Positions 44,556 through 51,941 of a DNA stretch of 64,000 nt are shown here, piece by piece. Each line of letters begins with the position of its first letter. Within the stretch, counting starts at the first letter, position 1. The stretch is taken from assembly GCA_002704915.1 (NCBI GenBank), contig PAIP01000068.1, forward strand, positions 124,001 to 188,000. Reading direction: 5' to 3'. Under the pieces are notes generated by a model, which saw nothing but the letters and a program-made list of their open reading frames with translations, did no database searches and was not told the origin of the DNA. This DNA comes from Parvularcula sp. GTDB taxonomy: Bacteria; Pseudomonadota; Alphaproteobacteria; Caulobacterales; Parvularculaceae. A program made the translations under genes and the position numbers.

Positions 44556-44670
44556 GTTTTTCTGTCCGCTCCGCTCAAATCTTTTTTCCTCTGCGAACAA
44601 GACCTGAGGAGAAGAGATCGCCATGTTTCACCGCGGCCTGAGCCGCTATGAAACATGAAGGAGCGCGGCA

Positions 44671-45132
44671 GTGTATCAGGATGACGTCATCAAGCTTAAT
44701 GCGGAGCTTTCGCTACTGTTAGCCGAATACTGGCACGAGATTGATACAAATGGGGGGCGCAACGCCTCTTCCTACTACACTGACGACGCTGAATTTCATG
44801 GTCAGTTCGCCTCCTATTACGGCAAGGCGAAAATTCAGGAATTTTATGATTGGCGCGTAAAGCAGGGGCCTCGCCTGTCGGTGCATTCCTTCACGAATTT
44901 TCGCGCATATTTTACAGGCGCCGATACGGCTGAAGCGACAAACTTTCTTTTTCTCTACGCCAAGAATGGCGAGAAGGTTTTGCCGACACACCCGCCAATA
45001 ACCATCTCGCTAGCCACTGATCGCTTCAAACGCGCCGGAGACGGACGCTGGCTGTGTACCTATCGTCGTTTTGAGCACTGGTTTGAAGGCGACACGCCCG
45101 TGACAAATCCTGATCTCGGCGATGACAAATAA
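44671..45132 (+). CDS. Small SnoaL/NTF2-like protein
   Basis: 153 residues from GTG 44671 (GGAGCG upstream). Single cone-shaped alpha+beta barrel: helix LNAELSLLLAEYWHEIDTNGG, then YYTDDAEFHGQFASYYGKAKIQEFYDWR and the end DGRWLCTYRRFEHWFEGD. No signal peptide, in contrast to the three-domain SnoaL lipoproteins. SnoaL-like single-domain proteins include small isomerases, dehydratases and dioxygenase-partner subunits. Five bases ahead of the aldehyde dehydrogenase gene, so co-transcribed with it and BKACE. Confidence 0.82.
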   Translation: MYQDDVIKLNAELSLLLAEYWHEIDTNGGRNASSYYTDDAEFHGQFASYYGKAKIQEFYDWRVKQGPRLSVHSFTNFRAYFTGADTAEATNFLFLYAKNGEKVLPTHPPITISLATDRFKRAGDGRWLCTYRRFEHWFEGDTPVTNPDLGDDK

Positions 45133-45137
45133 GGATA

Positions 45138-46628
45138 ATGCGCAATATGCCTCACGGCGACGGAGCTTCTTCTCTTCAGCGCGGAAAACTGTCGCGAAAT
45201 GACCTGATCCGCGACAAGGCTTATATCGACGGGAAATGGATTGAGGCCGATGGCAGCGCTTCTATCGATGTCGATGACCCGTTCACCGGCGAGATCATCG
45301 GCAAGGCGCCGTCGGTCTCCGAAGATCAGACGAAAGCTGCGATCTCTTCGGCGGAGAAAGCCTTTCCCGGCTGGGCGAAAGAGCTGACCCGCCATCGCGG
45401 CGCGATCCTGAGGCGCTGGTTCGATCTTGTCATGGATCATCAGGAAGATCTCGCGCGGCTCATCACGCTCGAAAACGGCAAACCGCTGAAAGAGGCGCGC
45501 GCGGAAGTCGCTTACGGCGCCGGCTTTATCGAATTCTACGCCGACGAAGCGGGCCGCATGTTCGGCGAGACTATCCCCTCGCCCGTCGAAGGACGCCGGC
45601 TGCTGGTGGAGCCCGAGCCGATCGGGGTTTGCGCCGCCATCACCCCCTGGAACTTTCCCCTCGCCATGCTGACGCGCAAGGCCGCGCCTGCGCTCGCGGC
45701 GGGCTGCACTATGGTCGCGAAGCCTGCAAGCCAGACGCCGCTTTCGGCTTACGCCCTCGCCGTGCTCGCCGAAGAAGCGGGGCTGCCGGCGGGGGTGCTC
45801 AATGTCATCACCGGCAAGGCCGGCATGATCGGCGGTCTCCTGACCTCATCGCCGGTGGTGCGCAAGATAAGCTTCACCGGCTCGACTGAGATCGGCGCGA
45901 AGCTGATGGAAGCCTCGGCGCCGTCGATCAAACGTCTGTCGCTGGAGCTCGGCGGCAATGCGCCGCTCTTAATCTTCGATGACGCCGATCTGGAAACGGC
46001 CGTCGAAACCGCACTTGTGGCGAAATTCCGCAATAGCGGCCAGAGCTGCATCGCCGCCAACCGCATCTATGCGCAAAAGGGAATTTATGAAGCCTTTCTG
46101 AAAGCTTTCGCAAAACGTGTGAGCGCCCTCGCATTGGGCGACGGGTTCAATGAAGCAACCGATATCGGTCCGCTGATCGACAAAGCTGGCGTCGCCAAAG
46201 TGGAAGAGCATCTCGACGACGCCGTCGCGGGCGGCGCAACCATTCTCTCCGGCGGTAAATCTTCCGGCGGTCAGTTGATGCCGCCGACCCTGTTGCGCGA
46301 CGTCGCGCCGGACGCGCTGCTGACCCGAGAGGAAACCTTCGGCCCCCTTGCCGGAGTGATTCCGTTTGCGGCGGAAGAAGAGGGCGTTCGCTTCGCAAAT
46401 GACACGCCCTTCGGTCTCGCCGCTTATCTGTGCTCGGAAAACCCGGCGACCATCGCGCGCGTGGGCCGCACCATCGAAAGCGGCATGGTCGGGATCAACA
46501 CCGGGCTTATCTCCACTGCGGTCGTTCCTTTCGGCGGGGTCAAAATGTCCGGCCTCGGCCGCGAAGGCTCTTCGCACGGCCTCATGGAATATCTCAATCT
46601 CAAATATCTCTGCCACGCAGGTCTTTAG
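45138..46628 (+). CDS. Aldehyde dehydrogenase, succinate-semialdehyde dehydrogenase type
   Basis: 496 residues. Catalytic base Glu270 in LSLELGGNAP and nucleophile Cys304 in SGQSCIAANRI; the latter sequence together with ITPWNFPLAMLTRKAAPALAAGC and EVAYGAGFIEFYADEA is the GabD-type signature. C-terminal PFGGVKMSGLGREGS. Members oxidise succinate semialdehyde or related C4-C5 semialdehydes with NAD(P). In this operon, before BKACE, an acid semialdehyde from ring or chain cleavage is a likely substrate. Eleven bases separate it from BKACE. Confidence 0.92.
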   Translation: MRNMPHGDGASSLQRGKLSRNDLIRDKAYIDGKWIEADGSASIDVDDPFTGEIIGKAPSVSEDQTKAAISSAEKAFPGWAKELTRHRGAILRRWFDLVMDHQEDLARLITLENGKPLKEARAEVAYGAGFIEFYADEAGRMFGETIPSPVEGRRLLVEPEPIGVCAAITPWNFPLAMLTRKAAPALAAGCTMVAKPASQTPLSAYALAVLAEEAGLPAGVLNVITGKAGMIGGLLTSSPVVRKISFTGSTEIGAKLMEASAPSIKRLSLELGGNAPLLIFDDADLETAVETALVAKFRNSGQSCIAANRIYAQKGIYEAFLKAFAKRVSALALGDGFNEATDIGPLIDKAGVAKVEEHLDDAVAGGATILSGGKSSGGQLMPPTLLRDVAPDALLTREETFGPLAGVIPFAAEEEGVRFANDTPFGLAAYLCSENPATIARVGRTIESGMVGINTGLISTAVVPFGGVKMSGLGREGSSHGLMEYLNLKYLCHAGL

Positions 46629-46639
46629 GAGACCCCGCC

Positions 46640-47575
46640 ATGCGCAAAAGCAAAAAGGTCATCATCACCTGCGCGCCCACAGGCTCCATCCACACGCCAT
46701 CCATGTCGCCTTACTTGCCCGTAACGCCGGATGAGATCGCGGCGGCTTCGATCGAGGCGGCGGAAGCCGGCGCCGCGATCCTGCATCTTCACGCCCGCAA
46801 CCCGGAAGACGGACGCCCGAGCCCCGCGGCGAAAGACTTCATGGCTTTCCTGCCGCGCATCAAGCAGGCGAGCGACGCCGTCATAAACATCTCCACCGGC
46901 GGCAGCGCCAATATGTCCCTCGACGACCGGCTCGAAGGCGCCCATGCGGCGCAGCCGGAAATCTGTTCGCTCAATATGGGCCCTCTCATCTTCGACTTCA
47001 GCGCCGCCGGCGCGCGTGTGGAGAAATGGGCGCATGAGTGGGAGCGGGAGTATGTGGAAACCTCCAACGACCGCATCATGTATAATTCGAACAGCTTCAT
47101 CGAACGCATCATGCGCGAGGTCGGCGAGGCCTACGGCACCCGCTTCGAATTCGAGTGCTACGATATCGGCCACCTCTACACGCTGGCACATTTCGCCGAC
47201 AAAGGCCTGATCAAGCCGCCCTTTCTCATTCAGGGCATATTCGGCATTCTCGGCGGCATCGGCGCGGACCCGCGCAATCTTTCCCACATGGTGACCATCG
47301 CCGACAGTCTCTTCGGCGAGGATTATGTGTTTTCGGCTTTCGCGGCGGGACGCGCCCAGATGACCTTCTGCAATCAGTCGGCCCTGCTCGGCGGCAATGT
47401 CCGCGTCGGGCTGGAAGACAGCCTTTATATCGGACGCGGTGAGCTGGCGAAGAGCAACGCCGAACAGGTGCGTAAAGTGCGCACCATCATCGAAGCGCTG
47501 GGGCTTGAAATCGCAACGCCCGATGAGGCCCGCAAATTGCTCGACCTCAAAGGCGCCGACCGCACGGCGTTTTAA
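46640..47575 (+). CDS. BKACE family enzyme (DUF849, beta-keto acid cleavage)
   Basis: 311 residues; ATG 46640 follows AGGAG. TIM-barrel zinc enzyme that condenses a beta-keto acid with acetyl-CoA and splits it into an acetoacetyl-type product and a new acyl-CoA. Zinc-ligand motif HLHARNPEDGRPS (His49, His51), then VINISTGGSANMSLDDRL, CSLNMGPLIFDF, FECYDIGHLYTLAHFAD and GGNVRVGLEDSLYIGRGE, the block that binds the CoA and keto-acid side. The longer open frame from 46430 overlaps the ALDH gene and is rejected. Ends six bases before the convergent cupin gene. Confidence 0.92.
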   Translation: MRKSKKVIITCAPTGSIHTPSMSPYLPVTPDEIAAASIEAAEAGAAILHLHARNPEDGRPSPAAKDFMAFLPRIKQASDAVINISTGGSANMSLDDRLEGAHAAQPEICSLNMGPLIFDFSAAGARVEKWAHEWEREYVETSNDRIMYNSNSFIERIMREVGEAYGTRFEFECYDIGHLYTLAHFADKGLIKPPFLIQGIFGILGGIGADPRNLSHMVTIADSLFGEDYVFSAFAAGRAQMTFCNQSALLGGNVRVGLEDSLYIGRGELAKSNAEQVRKVRTIIEALGLEIATPDEARKLLDLKGADRTAF

Positions 47576-47581
47576 ACGCCT

Positions 47582-48499
47582 TTAGTCTTTAAGCTCCGGC
47601 GGCATCGGATACTCATCGGCGTTCAGCACCCAGCCTTCCATCTTTGAGAAGTCCTCACGCGGGGGCGAGAAGATGTCGATCAAAAGATTGACGCCCGGAT
47701 CGATCGCCGCCGAGGTGTGAATGGCTTTGGGCGGAATCACCGTCACCGACGGGGCGCCGCATTTTTCATGATCGTCATCGCGCCATTCAGCGATGTTGGC
47801 CGTCCACGGCCAGCGCAGATGGTGTTCATACTCCCCGCCGATAACCAGCGAGCATTGCTCGAACTCGTCATGATGGTGCGGCGAAAGTTTCGACGGATCG
47901 CGCGGCCCGTTTTGCGGCGGAAAGACATTCACCATGAAAGTGGTGCAGCGCCAGATCTTGCCGAAACGCCCTTCCTCTTCGGACACGTCGAGGCTGTAGC
48001 TGCGGATCTTGTAGCCTTCCGGCGGCGCCGGCCACGGCTTAAAAGGCGGAATATGCGGATGCGGCTCGCGATAGCCATCCGCATTGGCGGTCTTGTCCGC
48101 AAGGTCGCGGGACTGGCTCGTGAACAGGCGAATGACCTGTCCCGCGCCGGTGATCTCAATCGTGCTGTCGCCGGGCGGCACGATGGTCAGGGTGAAGCCG
48201 TCGATGTCCTTCGTTTCGCCGCCCGCAGTGACGCGCGCGCTCGTTTCCGCATCGGGCAAGATCAGCACATATTCATCAGGCTGGTTTTTGCGCTCGAAGA
48301 CAGCGCCGGCTTGCGCTTCGGAAACCGCCACGATGGGATTCTGGCCGCGCGCCATCCATGTCTTCGCCTTGTCTGTCTCCTCCTGCGGGGCCATGTCGTA
48401 AAATCGCGCATAGACGCCGGGGGAAAAGGGCTGGCCGCTTGCCGACGCCGGCGCGCCGCTGGTGGAAAGACGGGAGCGGGGATCGACTGTCTGACTCAT
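47582..48499 (-). CDS. Double-cupin protein, function unknown
   Basis: 305 residues, no signal. Two cupin barrels can be placed: about residues 55-125 (VSEAQAGAVFERKNQPDEYVLILPD ... GFTLTIVPPGDSTIEI) and 165-280 (SPHHHDEFEQCSLVIGGEYEHHLRW ... VTVIPPKAIHTSAAIDPG). The second carries the likely metal-binding histidines (HHHDEFEQ, later H in AIHTS); the first lacks most, so only one active site is expected. Last in the minus-strand run MBL-MFS-aldolase-cupin. Could be an isomerase or dioxygenase. Confidence 0.8.
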   Translation of the reverse strand: MSQTVDPRSRLSTSGAPASASGQPFSPGVYARFYDMAPQEETDKAKTWMARGQNPIVAVSEAQAGAVFERKNQPDEYVLILPDAETSARVTAGGETKDIDGFTLTIVPPGDSTIEITGAGQVIRLFTSQSRDLADKTANADGYREPHPHIPPFKPWPAPPEGYKIRSYSLDVSEEEGRFGKIWRCTTFMVNVFPPQNGPRDPSKLSPHHHDEFEQCSLVIGGEYEHHLRWPWTANIAEWRDDDHEKCGAPSVTVIPPKAIHTSAAIDPGVNLLIDIFSPPREDFSKMEGWVLNADEYPMPPELKD

Positions 48500-48546
48500 A
48501 TCATCCTCTATTCTTTTTAAGCGCCCTGCTATTGAGACGCCTTGAT

Positions 48547-49305
48547 TCAGTTTGTCCGGCTGTCAGCGACGGCCGCCGCAGCCGCTTTGGCGAAAATCGT
48601 GGCGTCATTGCTCACCATGACCAGCGAATAGCCCATCGATCGATAGAGCCTGGCGTCTTCGAACGTTGCTGCGGCGGCGCCGGAAAGCTTGCCCGCCGCT
48701 TTGGCTTTCTGCGCAACCTCAGCGGTGATTTTGCGCACTTCCGGATCCGAAGCCGGTTTTCCACTGGAAAGATAAAGGTCCCCATGCCCGATGAAGACGC
48801 CGTTCACCGTCGGCACTGAAAGGTAGTCTTCTATTGAGCCAAGGGCGTCCCAATCCTCTAACTGCACCATCCTCAGGCACTGCTCGTCGCCCCGGCGCAG
48901 ATAATCCTCCATGGGCGCAAGGCCCCAGCCGCCCGCGCGCGAGGTCGTTCCAAGACCGCGCTCTCCTTTGGGACTGAAGACCATTTGCCGGGTAAGCCTC
49001 TCTGCTGTTTCAACGCTCGTCATGCGCGGCGCCAAAAGGCCGTCCGCGCCCGCGTCAAGCAGCCGCTGAATGCATGAGCCGGTGTGATCGGGCAGACGCA
49101 CCACGGCGCCCATATCGCAGGCCTGCGTTGCAAAAATAAAATCATAGACCTGATCGAGACTGTGAGGGGCGTGCTCCATATCGATGACAAGAAAATCGAA
49201 ACCCGCCCTGCCCAGCATCTCCACGGTCGCCAGACTCGGAATCTTCAGCCACGTGCCCAAAAGGCCGCCGCCGCGCTCCGCGCAAAAATCAAGAAACTGC
49301 TTCAT
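48547..49305 (-). CDS. HpcH/HpaI family aldolase
   Basis: 252 residues from ATG 49305; the frame is open to 49419, but MKQFLDFCAERGGGLLGTWLKIPS is where family members begin, though the ribosome-binding site is weak. Class II-type aldolase that splits 4-hydroxy-2-oxo acids into pyruvate and an aldehyde. Motifs: FLVIDMEHAPHS (Glu44, catalytic His45), RLPDHTGSCIQRLLDAGADGLLAPRM, MVQLED (metal Glu) and GVFIGHGDLYLSSG (metal Asp). Lies between an MFS carrier and a double cupin; the aldehyde produced could feed one of the dehydrogenases. Confidence 0.9.
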   Translation of the reverse strand: MKQFLDFCAERGGGLLGTWLKIPSLATVEMLGRAGFDFLVIDMEHAPHSLDQVYDFIFATQACDMGAVVRLPDHTGSCIQRLLDAGADGLLAPRMTSVETAERLTRQMVFSPKGERGLGTTSRAGGWGLAPMEDYLRRGDEQCLRMVQLEDWDALGSIEDYLSVPTVNGVFIGHGDLYLSSGKPASDPEVRKITAEVAQKAKAAGKLSGAAAATFEDARLYRSMGYSLVMVSNDATIFAKAAAAAVADSRTN

Positions 49306-49449
49306 GCTGATAATCCATAAAACATATACCGACCCGAATGAGGCGGACACTTTATCGAAACGGTCCCAGGAGTTGACATCACCGGCACTAGCTGCGCCAG
49401 AAATGATCATTGCGATCATATTGTCGGGACGGCCATATCGGTTAGCGTC

Positions 49450-50766
49450 TCAGCCGCCCAAGGAAGCGGCGCCTTTATCGAGTTGACGAAGATCGCGACC
49501 GACCGTTTCCGGCAATAATATCGTCGCAATGAGCGCGCAGATCACGCCAATGACGCCCATTGCTGTCATCGACACATTCAAAGCGACGCTCGCAGCGAGA
49601 ATCGCCACGCCCTGGATGAAGATGCCGCTGGCGGCGCGACCGAAATTATAGGCGAAGGCCTGGCCGGAGGCGCGCACTTCAGTGGGGAACAGTTCAGTAA
49701 AATACGGGCCGAAGGAACCGTAAAGTCCGAACTGGCAAAAAGCCTGAATGATGCCCGCCGGAATAAGCGTATAGGCGTGACTGCCAAGCGGCGCGCAAAG
49801 ATAGAAGATGGTTGCGAGAATAAAACCCACGCCGAAAAGACGAAAGGCCATGCGGCGCCCGAAACGGTCGCTGAAATACGCGTTTGCAAGAAGACCGAAA
49901 AAGGCGCCAACGCTGTTTAGGAGAACGAAGATTCCCGCCGTGGAGGCGGAGATGCCGCGCTCATTTTGCAAGAACGTTGTCAGATAACTTGAGACCGAAT
50001 ACCCCGCCCCTTGCGCGCCGACCGCCAGCAGAGCCGCAAGCGCCGTGACACGCAGATATTTCAGACGGAAAATTTCAAGCGGCGTCACCGACCTTTTTTC
50101 CGCGTCCCGCTGCGCCTTGCTTTCCTTGAAGACTTCCGAATCGTCGTCACCGCGCCGCACGAAGAAAATCAGGATGGCCGGCAAAAGCCCCACCCAGAAG
50201 ACAACCCGCCAGCCGAATTCGAGCGGGAAAATCGCCACGAACGGACCTGCAAGAAGCGCAGCGAGCCCGGACCCCACCGCAACGCCGCTTTGAACGGAGC
50301 CCAGCGCTTTGCCGCGGTCTTTGCGGGCGACGATCTCGCCCAGGAGCACTGCGCCTACGGCCCACTCCGCGCCGAAACCGACGCCCTGCAAGACGCGCAA
50401 GATCAAAAGCTGCTCATAGCTTTGCGCGAAGCCGGAAAGAAAGGAAAACATCGAAAACCACAAGATAGTGAGCTGGAGAATGCGCACGCGGCCGAACTTG
50501 TCCGCCAGCCAGCCGCCCATCCAGCCGCCGATGGCCGAGGCGAAATAACTTGCGCTGGCCACCGCCGCCGCCTGCGCCAGCGTAATGCCGAAGGCCATGA
50601 TGATGATCGGAATGAGATATTGATAGACCAGCGCATCCATTGCATCGAGCGTCCATGCAACGGAACAAGTCCAGAAGACGCGACGGACTTTTCTGTCAGC
50701 TCTCTGGTACCAGGAAAATGGTCCGCGTCCGATTGGTTCTTCAAGGGTGTCTGTCACGCTCATCAA
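49450..50766 (-). CDS. MFS permease, SHS/AAHS-like acid transporter
   Basis: 438 residues, twelve helices. TM1 region VAWTLDAMDALVYQYLIPIII places an Asp-x-x-Asp pair where carboxylate carriers have it; motif A GGWLADKFGRVRIL; TM4-5 LQGVGFGAEWAVGAVLLGE; second-half motif YFSDRFGRRMAF. Long N-terminal cytoplasmic tail with SWYQRADRKVRR. Similar to aromatic or organic acid symporters (JEN/SHS or AAHS). Situated 28 bases after the metallo-beta-lactamase-fold gene and upstream of the aldolase, so uptake of the acid degraded there is likely. Confidence 0.87.
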   Translation of the reverse strand: MMSVTDTLEEPIGRGPFSWYQRADRKVRRVFWTCSVAWTLDAMDALVYQYLIPIIIMAFGITLAQAAAVASASYFASAIGGWMGGWLADKFGRVRILQLTILWFSMFSFLSGFAQSYEQLLILRVLQGVGFGAEWAVGAVLLGEIVARKDRGKALGSVQSGVAVGSGLAALLAGPFVAIFPLEFGWRVVFWVGLLPAILIFFVRRGDDDSEVFKESKAQRDAEKRSVTPLEIFRLKYLRVTALAALLAVGAQGAGYSVSSYLTTFLQNERGISASTAGIFVLLNSVGAFFGLLANAYFSDRFGRRMAFRLFGVGFILATIFYLCAPLGSHAYTLIPAGIIQAFCQFGLYGSFGPYFTELFPTEVRASGQAFAYNFGRAASGIFIQGVAILAASVALNVSMTAMGVIGVICALIATILLPETVGRDLRQLDKGAASLGG

Positions 50767-50794
50767 TTAGGCCTATATCTTTTTATGTGAGATT

Positions 50795-51748
50795 TTATTG
50801 CGCCGTTTGCTCTTCAGCGATGCGTTTTTCCAGCCCGGCTTCCGCCTTTTCGGCATAAGCCGCACAAGCGCCGGAATCAATGAACGGATTCGTGTCGGGA
50901 TTTTCAGACCTGGCCGCAAGTTTCTCTTTTACGCCAAAAGAAAGCGGCGAAGGCGTAAGCAATATATCGCAAGGCAATGCGGCGACGGTTTGAATTGCAT
51001 TGCGAAAGGTTTCTATACGCCCCTGATAATCTGCGCCCCCCGTAAAGCGGAATTCGGGCGCGGAACGCGTGGAAAAACTGTCCGCAAAGACTATGTCAAG
51101 GCAACCTTCATCTTCGCAGGACCGCCATGTCCAGGCGACGCTGCCCGGCGTATGAGCCGGCGTGTAGTGAGCGGTCAATTCGATTTCACCTGCGCTCACG
51201 GTTGCGCCATCCGCGATAATCTGAACCTCCGGCACGGGCGGGAAAACATTTTCTACAAGACCGCGCTGAGGATCGTCCTCGGTGGGTCTTCCCTGTTCCA
51301 GCGCTTCGGCGCCGCGCGCGCTGGCGGCCACTTTGGCGCCGGTAGCCCGCGCCAGGGCGGCGATGCCGCCAGCGTGATCGAAATGCGCATGCGTATTTAC
51401 AATGAGCTTGAGATCGGCAAGCGAAAAGCCCAGCTCTTTTATGTTGTCCGCGATCTGCTGCGCGGTCTGGGTCATGCCGCCGTTAACCAGAACGAGGGCG
51501 TCATCCGAAGCGATGAGAACGGAAGAGATCATCGCCGTGCCCACATAATAAGTGTCGCCGTAAATCTGAAACGGCTCAGACGGCTCGTTCAGTCGCTCGC
51601 AGAAGCCGCATTCATGGGGCGGATCCGGCTCTACGGCCACTTCACGAAACGAACTTTCACCGGTCGAGGCGCAAGACACGCTCACCGCACAGGCAAAGCC
51701 GAGCCATATCGATTTTGACGAGAAAAAGATTCGACGTTTCAGGGCCAT
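50795..51748 (-). CDS. Subclass B3-like metallo-beta-lactamase-fold protein with altered zinc site
   Basis: 317 residues from ATG 51748 (GGGA upstream; the frame is open to 51871). Signal-like N-terminus, then CGFCERLNEPSEPFQIYGDTYYVGTA as in B3 enzymes. Zinc ligands His120, His122, Asp124 and His125 in THAHFDHAGG and His199 in TPAHTPGS are present. The last B3 ligand (His263 in standard numbering, within the LLTPHP motif) is Ser267 here: DILLTPSPLSFG. The cysteine pair flanking that region in L1-type proteins is also kept (PCD, GACAAY). So the fold is B3-like but the second metal site is incomplete; beta-lactam hydrolysis should not be assumed. It may act on a lactone or ester instead. Confidence 0.85.
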   Translation of the reverse strand: MALKRRIFFSSKSIWLGFACAVSVSCASTGESSFREVAVEPDPPHECGFCERLNEPSEPFQIYGDTYYVGTAMISSVLIASDDALVLVNGGMTQTAQQIADNIKELGFSLADLKLIVNTHAHFDHAGGIAALARATGAKVAASARGAEALEQGRPTEDDPQRGLVENVFPPVPEVQIIADGATVSAGEIELTAHYTPAHTPGSVAWTWRSCEDEGCLDIVFADSFSTRSAPEFRFTGGADYQGRIETFRNAIQTVAALPCDILLTPSPLSFGVKEKLAARSENPDTNPFIDSGACAAYAEKAEAGLEKRIAEEQTAQ

Positions 51749-51941
51749 TTTTAAGTCCCGCAAGGCTTGAGCGTGACACAGCCCAAAGCATGTTTTTATT
51801 GAAGGCGACCCGGCGTTTCGCACCTTTATGCAGTCGAGCGCCCTTCCCCTCCCGGCCTGTAGGCAAGCCATGTCGAGGTTATCAACAGCACCATCTCACC
51901 GCTTGCCCTGAGAGGTAGGCAAATTTGCCTTACCCTCGGAA

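Noticed and set aside
50795-51748. An antibiotic-resistance beta-lactamase
   Set aside because: The B3-like fold is present but one zinc ligand is replaced by Ser and the gene is in a catabolic operon.
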